Notes: a model not told the origin generated them from the sequence alone. Shown: positions 1-8,331, numbered from the stretch's first letter. The stretch: DNA of 11,823 nucleotides from Larix sibirica (GCA_004151065.3 NWUY0300034894.1:24104-35926), one strand, 5' to 3'. Made by a program: numbers and translations.

Positions 1-105
1 CTTGGCCTTGAGCTCCGCACTAGGAATCCATACTAGCATATTTACATCATTTACATAATTTGATTTAATACATTCCAAGGGTCAAAACTTAGGGTATTAC
101 ATATA

Positions 106-237
106 AATGAGGTCTTATTCCCACTATTCTTGACCCAAGTACATCTCTTTCACTCCTTAGTGGAAGACAATGCCAAAGCTTGGATGCTTTCCATACCCTT
201 GGAAATAGGTACATTACCCTCACAGGCACACACATAA
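106..237 (+). pseudogene. Possible LTR-retrotransposon gag fragment
   Basis: One plus-strand frame (TAA at 235-237) reads through QVHLFHSLVEDNAKAWMLSI and then PLEIGTL. The pattern, an LFxxSLxxxAxxW core followed by a Leu/Pro-rich turn, resembles the retrotransposon gag capsid domain of Ty3/Gypsy-type elements. The match is short, there is no clear gag sequence on either side, and no protease, polymerase or LTR is visible in the window. It may be a relic truncated by the window edge or a chance match. Confidence 0.3.
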
Positions 238-717
238 GGGCTCTCTATATATAATTTTTTAATTATGGACAAATTTGAAATAATTTTTCATAAGCATTAC
301 ATATTATGGACATACACATCTCCCTCACTTGGCCCATAAAATATGCCTCTTGGCACAATAATCAAGCATGGAATCAAGTGAGAAATATTTGAATAAACTC
401 TTACTACTTTGTATCACCAAAACACTTTGAGGACTAAGTTCTTAGGGAGATATGAAACATTGTGCCCTCTAACACAATATACTACATGTATGGCATAGGA
501 GATGTCCCCTCCATTGTGTCTTATAGGTCCATAAGGGCTAGTTGAGACATACAAGTCAGTGGAATTGACCATTAAGGGCATTTGATGTGGCTAACAAAGT
601 TGTTAAATGTCCTTAATACCGCTTTATGTCTTTGGGTACGTCAGCCATGATCTCTAGGGTTAAGACTCGTGTTTACCATAAATAAACGAGTCATGTTTCT
701 TATACTTTGTGGGTTTT
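238..717. other. Non-coding stretch, nothing recognised
   Basis: AT-rich sequence with frequent stops in all frames. I see no gene, RNA gene or element end. The only structure noted is a short imperfect hairpin at 664-692, with arms gactcgt and acgagtc, of unknown meaning. Confidence 0.6.
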
Positions 718-867
718 CAATTTAAAGGTGTGTCACAACTATTTGGGTCACAGGTTATCACTAGTTACCATTCTAAATAAAATAGTATGTGGCCCAATTT
801 AAAGGTGTGATATAACTATTTGGGTCAGGTTATCACTAGTTACCTTTCTAAAGAAAATAGTATGTGG
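718..867. repeat. Two-copy tandem duplication, unit about 73-77 bp
   Basis: Copy one (718-794) and copy two (795-867) both begin caatttaaaggtgtg, share actatttgggtca and ggttatcactagttacc, and end aaaatagtatgtgg. They differ by a few substitutions and small gaps. They are directly adjacent with no spacer, so this is a tandem duplication rather than a target-site or terminal repeat. No coding content. Confidence 0.85.
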
Positions 868-1892
868 ATCACCATCTTTTTGAAAGCAGTGCTTCTCACT
901 ATTTTTACATCGTAAGGCATTTTTAGTACAATAAAGTCTTTCTTGGCATTTTGTTTACCAAACCAAATATAGAATCCCATTTTTCATAGGTTTTTTGGTT
1001 CTTGGGGCGGTTATCATTGGATAATCGTAAAGTGTAATCAACATTTGTTTACACTACACTTGATGTTGCCAAACATGCCTTATGCCTCACACATTGTTCA
1101 CATATTGTTTTCACGTGTTATGTGTTGCTTTTACAAATTTGGTGTGGAAATGAAGCAATTATTATCGCATAAATATCTTGGAATTGAGTAAGCAAATTCA
1201 GTTGTTATCGTCAACTACCACAAAGACAACTCTTGCAATGGATCCACAAACCTACTAAAATTTAGTGAAAATTATCGAATCCTCGAAAGCCCATTTTCTA
1301 TAGGCTAACACAAAATCAATAAATAAAAAATTTACCTTCAATCCCTACAAGTGTCTTCATGGTTCTCTCTGTCCATTTTTCTAATTTTAATTCCACTTTC
1401 AACACAATTTTATGCACAACCTAAAAAATAAAATGAGAGATGAATAATCACTAGCTTACCTGGGACATGTTTTATAGTTATCGGAATGTAATAACCTTAG
1501 CGACCTTATGGATGAAGCATCTCTTCTCTTTATATAGCTAGGAGGACTCTATGAATTAATCATGTGGACAATGATTTGAGAACTCATGTCAACGATGCTT
1601 GCAATTGTTGTATTTTCTCTTCCTTGGAAATGCAAGCATAATTGTATTTTCTATTTCTTGGAAAGGCACTTCCATGTGAACACAACATTGATAGATAGCA
1701 AGAACGAAACCAAGGTTTTTGGATAGTAAAATACATCCCACAAGTTCTTAGATGAAATTTTGATAGTGAGGATGTTCACATCTAGAAGACTTGCACTCTA
1801 AGTTAATTTTTTTAATAGTTTAACGTTATAAACCACTTTTTTCCTCTTTCGTAGTTTTTATGAAATATTATTGTGCTCATAGGAACAACACA
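868..1892. other. Non-coding left flank of the LINE
   Basis: No open frame of note and no recognisable gene or transposon domain on either strand. It contains one small tandem duplication at 1608-1668. It ends at the target-site duplication of the LINE. Confidence 0.6.
1608..1668. repeat. Short tandem duplication, 34-bp period
   Basis: The 27-mers at 1608-1634 and 1642-1668 (both starting ttgtattttct and containing cttggaaa) differ at three positions. The sequence just before each copy is also partly similar. It is probably a small replication-slippage duplication. Confidence 0.65.
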
Positions 1893-1910
1893 ATTCAATG
1901 TTAGTAGAAT
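1893..1910. repeat. Target-site duplication, copy at the LINE 3' end
   Basis: The 18-mer attcaatgttagtagaat is followed directly by the T run that is the LINE's A tail read on the plus strand. An identical 18-mer lies at 8314-8331, immediately past the LINE's 5' end. The bases just outside each copy differ (a at 1892, c at 8313; t at 1911, g at 8332), so the match is exactly 18 bp. This is the size expected of duplications made by target-primed reverse transcription. Confidence 0.9.
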
Positions 1911-2247
1911 TTTTTTTTCCTCGGGAAAAAAATTACTTATATTTTCATAAAGAAAAATAGGTACAATCCTCAAAAAGTCACAAAAGCAAATGTTCTTCTT
2001 TGGAACAACTAGACTAAGGTTGCCTCCTCAAATGTACAGATTTCTCACAAATGACTCAACAAGTTGTAATTCCAACATACATTTCCTCTTAACAGTATAC
2101 TAAAAACTTTAAGTTGTGAACTCAAATTACATAGGATCTAGATAAAACATTATGACTAAAAAATAAATAACTAGATGGTCTTTGTCTAACAGCGGAATAA
2201 AAAATTAGTCTTTCTTTCACCTTAACAAGTTCAAAATGTTGCTTGCC
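1911..2247 (-). other. LINE 3' UTR and short poly(A) tail
   Basis: About 330 bp run between the ORF2 stop (2248-2250) and the A run that abuts the target-site duplication. The tail is eight A residues on the minus strand (T at 1911-1918), preceded by ttttttcccgagg. No continuing ORF2 homology or other gene is visible. In LINEs this end is recognised by the reverse transcriptase. The tail is short, as often seen in old plant copies. Confidence 0.75.
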
Positions 2248-2341
2248 TTAAAATTCATAGATAGAAATAGTTATGGAGGAGACCATGGTCCCATTTCTAA
2301 ATTCATCTTCCTGAAGTTGAGAGAGGGAAATTTAAATGTCT

Positions 2342-2706
2342 TCCTTTGACAAGGAATTTTCTTTGTCATTAAATTGTCTATAAATGTGGGAAAAACAAAT
2401 AAACTAAAAGGACCTTGCACATCCCTTAATTGGAAAACCAAATTGAAGAGGCCATTCCTTTAAACAAGATTCTCACCTGTCATCCACCTAATGGTGAACT
2501 CATAATCACCATAAACATGGAGAGTAGTCTAATCTTATTCAGGGTCGATTTCATCAACATAAGGAGAGCTTCAAATTCACCATAATTATTTGAACCATGA
2601 CCCAATAAATCCTTTCATGTATAATAATGAGCAGCTGAATCAAATAAAATATATCCAACTCCACACAAAGAGCCATTGTTTTGAGTAACCCATCAAAAAA
2701 CCCTCA
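2342..2706 (-). other. C-terminal RNase H domain of ORF2, frameshifted
   Basis: This domain removes the RNA strand of the RNA:DNA hybrid. In three successive frames one can read GFFDG (first catalytic Asp, 2692-2694), CGVGYILF, GSNNYGEFEALL (catalytic Glu, 2576-2578), VYGDYEFTIRWM (third acid, 2505-2507) and HIYRQFNDKENSLSKED. The last corresponds to the NxxAD motif, with AD replaced by EN (2356-2361). The wording resembles the archaeal-type RNase H domains (NNxAE, VxGDSxxxIxQ) known in a group of plant L1 elements. Three of four catalytic acids survive. Confidence 0.82.
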
Positions 2707-2989
2707 GGGGGTTGATATATCAATCTCATGTGGGTTTATGATTCGGACCTTTGGCACTATTTCCGAGGACTGAAAAAAGGGGAGCAGGGAAAGAGATTGA
2801 GAAGAGACATGAAAGCCAGACACAAAATTGTCTTCGAAAATACCTTCATTTCGATATATCCAGATTCTCCAAAGGATCGGGAAAGGAACTGCCTTATATT
2901 TTTTAAGATCATCTCTTTTGAACCATTCTTTGAAGTTGTCCAAGAACAATCCTTTTGACCATATAATTTGTAATCCTAAATAGGCTCCC

Positions 2990-3205
2990 ACATCCTTGTA
3001 TAAATGAACAATGAAATAGCAATCAAAAAATATATGCTAGGAGGATTCAATATTATTCCTATAGAGACAATACCAACCTGGACCTTCTGACTTCTTTTTT
3101 TTGTAGCCTGTCCCAAGTGAGGTCTCTATTCTTCAAAATTAACCAAACAAGAAAAATACTTTTGGCAGTGGCTCTTACCTTCCATAGCTTCTTCCACCAC
3201 CACTC
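2990..3205 (-). other. zf-RVT (zinc-binding in reverse transcriptase) region of ORF2
   Basis: The segment starting WWWKKLWKVRATAKSIFLVW (codons from about 3202) followed by LKNRDLTWDRLQKK is the characteristic Trp-rich entry of zf-RVT. After a frame change near 3070 it continues as PGWYCLYRN and HIFFDCYF. These correspond to the CxLC and HLFxxC metal-binding parts. One Cys of the first pair reads as Tyr, and a TAG sits just before the His. The domain is common in plant LINE ORF2 proteins between reverse transcriptase and RNase H; its precise role is not established. Confidence 0.8.
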
Positions 3206-4073
3206 CTTAGCCAAAGCTCTAGGACCTTGTTGAGCCTCATAACCCAAAGAATCCTTGTAGGCACTACCTTCCCCCTTCCAAGACCAAGCCAAATCATCAG
3301 TCTCCCTTGATATTCTAATGTGGGCCCTCTTCAATTCATCAAGGAACTTGTTCCAAGCTTGCGCATTTATACCTTCCAAGCCAACCTCTTGAGTTGATAA
3401 CCATCCTTGAGACTAGATTGAAGTTTTTGTTGCTTTGCCAATTTTATTCAGGGTATAGAGACCCCTCAACTTTAGATGTTCAATCATTTCTGGGGTAAGA
3501 AAAACATGTAGATTACATCCTAGTATTGCATCAACGTCTATACTTACCTGGGTGTCTGCTCCCACTTTCCATGCCAGGTGATCACCAAGTACTAAAAAAG
3601 AAAATATGAGGGCCTAGTGATTAGAGGCATGTTTAGAGGACTTTCTCAAGCTTCTTATTTAGTCCACCAAAATTAGTATATCTATATATTTTTGTTGAAT
3701 GATCCTACACCATAAATTGTCTTTAGACAATATTTCCAGAGGGATTTAGCGGCAAGAGATTTACCAAACAAGAATAAGTCTTTTATGCTCTAGCCTCCCA
3801 ATTTTTTGGGTCTAGAAATTCGATCCTAGCAAGCCAAATGAGATACTTTGTACTATGGGATTCCTTTCCAAAGATCATTTGCATGTATTCTTTTGATTGT
3901 TCCCAAGATTCCTTTTGGAATAGAAGCTAGGGTATGTCAATATACTAGGAATGCTTCAATAACAAACTTTAATAAGACCAATCTACCACCCCTAGAAAAC
4001 CATCAGTTGCACCAATAATTAATTCTTCCTTCAGTTTGGGATATAAGCTAGTGCCAATAGTTGTCCTATATTT

Positions 4074-5007
4074 ATTTGGTTTAAGGTTGAAACCAAGGTA
4101 TTTGAGGCCTCCCTCATAATCTTGCACTGGAATTTGAAAAAGTATAGCTAAACTTTCCAAGAGAGAGTCCTACAAACCATAAGATAGAAAGACATAGTTT
4201 TGCAAGTTTATGACCATCCTTGTAGCAAAGGAAAAAAATTGAATAAAGCATTCAATACTTGTCCTTCTCTCTCCAAATCACGACCAAAAAGAAGAATATC
4301 ATCAACAAAAAAGAGATGAGAGATAGCTATATTTCTTGCAACTTTAACCCCTTATAGTTGTCCTTGAGATATGGCATGATGAATATCCCTACTAAGGATT
4401 TCAGCAACAAGTAAGAATAAGTAGGGAAGGAGAGGGAAATCCCACCTCATCCCTCTAGATGATTGAAAAAATGAGGAAGCAGACCCATTGATTAAGACAG
4501 ACTAGCTAGCAGAACAAACACAACTCATAAACCATTTAACAACTTCAAGAGAAAAGCCTAAGTGCAACAATAAAAGTTTAACAAAAAGCCATGAGACTAT
4601 ATCATAAGATTTAGAAAGATAAAGTTTAAGGATAAAAAGTAGGGATGGAGGACACCTTAATGGAGTGAAGAGTCTCTTGAGCAGACCAATAGCTTCATGA
4701 ATAAGTCTACCTTCAAGAAACCCAAATTGCTTAGGAGCAATAAACTTGGACAAAAAAGGCTTGAGTCATAATGCAATAACTTTAGAAATGATCTTGTAAG
4801 CACAATTGCATAGATGAATTTCCCTAAATACATCAAAGTTGTCTGGCCGATCCTTTTTAGGAATTAGAGATAAAAAAGTTGAATTAAGGCATCTCGAAAT
4901 ATTTCCATGAATTCTACCTTCTTCAACTAGTATGAGGAGGTTGTCACCTACCAAGTAAAAAAATCTAGATAGAATTTGATAGGCTATCCATCTAGTCTAG
5001 GGCTCTT
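4074..5007 (-). other. Reverse transcriptase core of ORF2, inactivated
   Basis: This is the polymerase that copies the element RNA into DNA at the nick. Motifs in order are KSPRLDG (normally KSPGPDGW; the Trp codon is now TAG at 4984-4986), LNSTFLSLIPKKD, YKIISKVIA, QFGFLEGRLIHEAI, LKLYLSKSYDIVSW (motif A), FVDD (about 4298-4309, the catalytic FADD box) and YLGFNLKPN. In motif A the expected LKLDLSKAYD has Tyr (codon 4619-4621) for the metal-binding Asp. The two FVDD aspartates are kept. The frame shifts near 5025, 4960 and between the FVDD box and 4160. Confidence 0.92.
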
Positions 5008-5941
5008 TCTTTCTAGAAGGAAGTCATTACCTTTGGAAGTTCATCATTAGAACTTCTTGAAACAGAGCATCATCGTCTTCATTATCCACCATTCTAGGAA
5101 AGAAAGAAATAACCTTTAGGATATTTGCAATATTTGCATCCTCGATATCCTTAAGAAGGGTGGAGAAGTGACTAACACCTAAATATGCCTGAGCATGAAA
5201 ACCTTGTACAGTGTTCCCCTCCTCATCCTTCAAGTCCCATATGGAATTGACATTTTTCTTTAAATTTGCATACCTGTGCTAATATCTAGTGTTTTGATCA
5301 CTTGAGGAGAGTCAAGTAGCCCCACTTTTTATCCTCCAGTCCTTCTTAGATATTTGAGTTTACATTTCTTTAATTGTATCATTATTTGCTTTTGATAACA
5401 TACCCTCATCATAACTATTGTAAAGTTGTCCCAAATGTTGCTCAATTTTTCTCAATGATCAATCTCTATAGATAATTTGATCATGAGCCCAAGGGATAAC
5501 TCATTCCTTGACCTATTTCAAATATTTCACAAGTTGAATACAAATAGGCTCTGCAAATTCCAGATTAAATTTCTTCCAAGAATCAATAACCATCTTTTTA
5601 AAATCCTCATCCTTGGACCAAGCTGGATTGAATTTGAAGGGATCATGTGGTTTATCTCCTTTAATACTCATCTCCATAAGTATGGGAAAGTGGTCAGACA
5701 CCATAGATGTCTCAACCTAGAACCGATAATTGCACAAAGATTCTAAGAGAGAGTGATGAACCATGAATATGTCACATTGCTTCATAATACCCACATCCCC
5801 CGATCTGTTATTGGCCCAACTTCGCATGATTTCCAAGGTTTCGACGTCGACCATACCCATAGATTCAAAAAGATCTGAGAAGAAAGCAATTGAATGGTTG
5901 ACCCAAGTCGAATGGCCCCATATCTCCCATCTATTCAAAGT

Positions 5942-6075
5942 AATATTAAGTAGTTGCAAAGATTTATCCAAGAAGGCTTATCCCTTATCTAGTCATAGGC
6001 TAAAAGAGATGGCTAGAAGTCTTCATGGTGCTCATAAGGGCCATAAATATTAAGTAGTTGTAGAGATTTATCCAA
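5942..6075. repeat. 30-bp internal direct duplication in the endonuclease region
   Basis: Positions 5942-5971 and 6046-6075 share a 30-bp sequence (aatattaagtagttg..., ending gatttatccaa) with two mismatches, both transitions, 104 bp apart. In translation both copies give (L)DKSLQLLNI. The copy at 6046-6075 is in the native position before YGPY. The copy at 5942-5971 occupies the place where the GDxN motif would be. It looks like a local template-switch or repair event. Confidence 0.8.
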
Positions 6076-6361
6076 TTTGAGGTTGTGAACCATTTTACAG
6101 AGACCTAAAATGGTTGCAAATTCATTAATTGGTGTCAAAGAGGGGTTCCACACTATCTCTAAACCACCTGAGTTTCCAAAAGAACCCATAGAAGCAAAGT
6201 TGTAGTTTGCAAGCATGTTTTTTTAAATTTTCTGTGCATTATCACCTCCACCCTCGTCTCTTGAAAAAAAATCACATCAGGTTTAGTTGAGTCCAAAATT
6301 CTTTTGAGGGTCACTTTTTTTGCTTAACCCCCTAAGCCCAACACATTGAAAGAAAGGATCT

Positions 6362-6365
6362 TCAT
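6362..6365 (-). promoter_or_regulatory. ATGA stop/start overlap between ORF1 and ORF2
   Basis: ORF1 ends ...GGCVP-TGA (TGA at 6362-6364) and ORF2 begins ATG AAG (ATG at 6363-6365), giving a 4-bp ATGA overlap. The ORF1 frame was followed to this point from the zinc knuckle. Overlaps of this type allow translation of the second ORF by termination and reinitiation in some non-LTR elements. That mechanism is inferred here from geometry alone. Confidence 0.7.
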
Positions 6366-7195
6366 GGGACACACCCACCTAGGGTGTTCAATGCTCTAAG
6401 AACCCCTAACAAAACACTTTGATTTCCTTGATTGACTTCCTGAATATCCTGAGCCTAGGCTTGTTTGATGGTCGATCTGCAACCTGCTTTAGAGACCCCG
6501 GGATCCTTCACAGTATCAATCACCAAACCTCTAGACTGTGAGTTAATATGAGAATATCGAGTGGATATGGGTCGAATATCATAGTGACCTCCTCTGCTAC
6601 TTCTAGAGGGTGGCCCTTAAGCCCTAGGGCCACTAGAGGATATCGAGAGAGTCCTCTTTAAGCTATCTCTTACCTCTGAATCATTTCAGAGATTGATCAC
6701 CAAGGTACCTAGAGGAAAAGACCCCCCTATAATGGTTGGATCCATTGCGGATGACCCCATCAAATTTGTGCTTCCCTTTGGATCAAGAACCAAATTTGGA
6801 TCCCCCAAAATACTCTTCAAGTTTATCAGTATTTTGTTAGAAATACTAATTGTATTAAAAGTGTCTTCCATGGGCTCCATTGATGCATTTCTCAATTTCC
6901 ACAAGTCATTTAATTTATGCTTTTGAGAAGGATAAAGATCAATAAAATCATAGGATAAAGGTTTAGGGGAAATCTTACCCTCCGTAGGAATGAAAAGGGA
7001 GTTGACATGCACCCCTTCTCTTGCGGAAGAGTCATCTTTTGAGATGAAATAGGGACCTACATCCACCTAATTTTCTTTGAGCTCAGTCACAGAAGGAGAG
7101 AAGGATAGGGGAGTAGAAGAGGGACCCTTCCCACCAGGGTTGCAGGTAACCTTAGGAGACTTTTCTATCCAAACTTTTTTCACAAAGGGTTTGTC

Positions 7196-7237
7196 ACAAT
7201 CATGAACTATGTGACCATATTGATAGCAACGTACACA
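7196..7237 (-). other. CCHC zinc knuckle of ORF1
   Basis: The peptide CVRCYQYGHIVHDC fits CX2CX4HX4C exactly, with Cys codons at 7235-7237, 7226-7228 and 7196-7198 and His at 7211-7213. It follows the DUF4283-like region, the usual order in plant LINE ORF1 proteins, where it contributes nucleic-acid binding. All four zinc ligands survive although the codon just before it is TGA (7238-7240), probably from CGA Arg. Confidence 0.88.
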
Positions 7238-8162
7238 TCAAAAAGCAAAATTAATATAGTGAAGGACCTGGAAGTGCTTCAAAGAACCGATCTCAATCTC
7301 CATAGACTAAAAAATGCCCAGACTCACATTGATTTCAACTAATATCTTTGTGACAAATCCAGCATTTGCAAACTTGTAGGAGACATTAGCGAGGATGAAA
7401 TTACCTAATGCATCACTGATAGCCTTCAAGGAGTGGTTGTTCCAAAATTTCACTGGAAATCAAGGCAACTTGACCTAGACTGGTGTAGCAAGAACAAATT
7501 CCTAGTGTGCATCAAACACAGGATGCCATGGCTTGATCAACAAATAGGCCTTGTCACAAAACCAAAAACTTCATAGAATTTCGTTTGCATCCTCCTGGGT
7601 CCAAAATATAAACCCTATCCAACATTTTTTGAGCAGGTGAAGAATAGGCCCATAATCTAATATAGGAATCCAAAAATGTTGAATCCATTGGTTAAGACTG
7701 TCCATATTCATCTTCTACTGAGGAACATACCTACTAGGGTTTTTCCCAACAAAAGTCAAATCTATTCCACCTGAACCTACTTTCCCACAACCAGATAAAT
7801 CCTTCATCCTCGGGACTTTATCACCTTCTTTCTCTTCTAATTCCCCCCCTTTACCACTTTATGAGAACCCTCATTGCATAAATCAGTCTTCCTCGAATCA
7901 ACTTCAAGTGAAATTGGGGCCTCCAAACCCTCCATGGGCATAACAGGGGGAGGGGGAATCACCACTTTAAGGTAAGGAACCTCCTATAGAAATGAAAAAT
8001 CCTTTGGATCAGGGGGGGGCGAACATCAAACTCAACGTTGCTAGAAAAAGGTACACTAGCCTCAACGTTTTTTTGACAAGTGTAGAAAAGCTCCAAAGGA
8101 ACTAGACTCTAGCTGGAGCATTCGAAGAGAAGAGATATGACAAGAGCCTTCAAAACATTCAC

Positions 8163-8313
8163 CTAAGAGATGTGTCTAAATGTGTCTTCTTCTGACTAAG
8201 AGTATTCACTATGGTCCACTAAGTGGTCGTATTTAGCTATTTCGCCAAATTCTGTAGTATAGAGGGTTAGGGGTTTGTAACCTCAATCCCCAATCTATAG
8301 TATTCAACCTTGC
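8163..8313 (-). promoter_or_regulatory. LINE 5' leader / presumed internal promoter region
   Basis: About 150 bp lie between the target-site duplication and the first base of the ORF1 reading frame. No reading frame related to ORF1 is visible here. In LINEs the 5' UTR carries the internal promoter, so this is where it would lie, but I see no recognisable promoter motif. A short palindrome (ccactaagtgg) occurs at 8217-8227. The role is inferred from position only. Confidence 0.5.
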
Positions 8314-8331
8314 ATTCAATGTTAGTAGAAT
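8314..8331. repeat. Target-site duplication, copy at the LINE 5' end
   Basis: This is the second perfect copy of attcaatgttagtagaat (first at 1893-1910). It follows the LINE 5' end and precedes AT-rich flank (gtttataatgtaatataatg). Joining 1893-1910 directly to 8332 gives the inferred empty site. The inferred nick (gaat/gttt on the plus strand) is AT-rich but is not the classic TTTT/AA L1 site. Confidence 0.9.

Larger units (their letters stand above)
2248..6365 (-). pseudogene. LINE ORF2 polyprotein (endonuclease, reverse transcriptase, zf-RVT, RNase H), broken
   Basis: ORF2 is the catalytic polyprotein that performs target-primed reverse transcription. The start ATG at 6363-6365 opens MKILSFNVLGLGG, matching the KILSFNxRGLG beginning of plant LINE endonucleases. 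The domains follow in order: endonuclease 6365-5681, a linker with SIWDLKDEEGN (near 5240), reverse transcriptase 5007-4074, a C-terminal region, zf-RVT about 3205-2990 and RNase H about 2706-2342. The frame closes with TAA at 2248-2250. The span is about 1370 codons, normal for plant L1 ORF2 with RNase H. All three minus-strand frames are needed to follow it, with roughly ten frameshifts and many stops. The longest near-clean stretch is about 3620-3059, with one stop. It cannot make functional protein. Confidence 0.92.
5681..6365 (-). other. APE-type endonuclease domain of ORF2, inactivated
   Basis: This domain nicks target DNA to prime reverse transcription. Visible family landmarks are SFN near the start, a shifted QET (after the A8 run at 6264-6271), FGNSGGLEIVWNPS, NIYGPY, WANNRSGDVGI and the terminal VSDHFPI (5681-5701) with its catalytic Asp-His pair. 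Between NIYGPY and TLNRWEIWGHS the expected GDLN-type motif is missing. Its place is taken by a second copy of the sequence coding DKSLQLLNI. Frameshifts occur near 6270 and 5990, and TAG occurs after HEDF and after NYRF. Confidence 0.85.
6362..8162 (-). pseudogene. LINE ORF1 (DUF4283-like region plus CCHC zinc knuckle), broken
   Basis: ORF1 of plant L1 elements encodes an RNA-binding chaperone that coats the element RNA. From about 7842 to 6362 one minus-strand frame can be followed, interrupted by about eleven stops. A DUF4283-like region lies at about 7720-7260, with landmarks MDSLNQWIQHFW, LIKPWHP, VKFWN and VEINVS. It is followed by a CX2CX4HX4C knuckle and a long low-complexity tail. 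Upstream, a proline-rich stretch (PPPP, near 7950) and an N-terminal part are joined through two frameshifts at homopolymers, 7843-7849 and 8012-8019. The natural start is uncertain. The N-terminal frame begins with GTG at 8162 (VNVLKALVIS), perhaps a mutated ATG. The tail runs to TGA at 6362-6364, overlapping the ORF2 ATG. About 600 codons in all. Many stops sit where Trp, Arg or Gln is expected. Confidence 0.85.
1911..8313 (-). mobile_element. Full-length but degenerate plant L1-type LINE (non-LTR retrotransposon)
   Basis: Read on the minus strand, this block shows the complete order of a plant L1-group LINE. It has a short leader, ORF1 with a DUF4283-like region and CCHC knuckle, and ORF2 with endonuclease, reverse transcriptase, zf-RVT and RNase H. 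A 3' UTR and an A run follow. Both ends abut an 18-bp perfect direct repeat, so the insertion can be delimited to the base, give or take shared end nucleotides. There are no LTRs. The length of about 6.4 kb fits full-length plant L1 elements, and domain spacing shows no large insertion or deletion. Stops and frameshifts are spread through both ORFs, so the copy is not autonomous. The family and orientation are secure; the exact clade and family name are not. Confidence 0.93.

Noticed and set aside
664-692. Hairpin with 7-bp arms gactcgt/acgagtc
   Set aside because: Too short and imperfect to call a terminator or transposon inverted repeat.
2728-2958. Plus-strand open frame of 76 codons
   Set aside because: It is antisense to the region between zf-RVT and RNase H in ORF2, which explains this stretch better.
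5477-6053. Plus-strand open frames of 89 and 96 codons
   Set aside because: They lie antisense to the well-supported LINE endonuclease and linker and show no domain of their own.
6693-6926. Plus-strand open frame of 77 codons
   Set aside because: It is antisense to the ORF1 tail of the LINE and has no recognisable features.
1911-8313. The central block as a host gene or LTR retrotransposon
   Set aside because: Endonuclease, FVDD-type reverse transcriptase, zf-RVT, A tail and target-site duplication together identify a non-LTR element; there are no terminal long repeats, integrase or protease.
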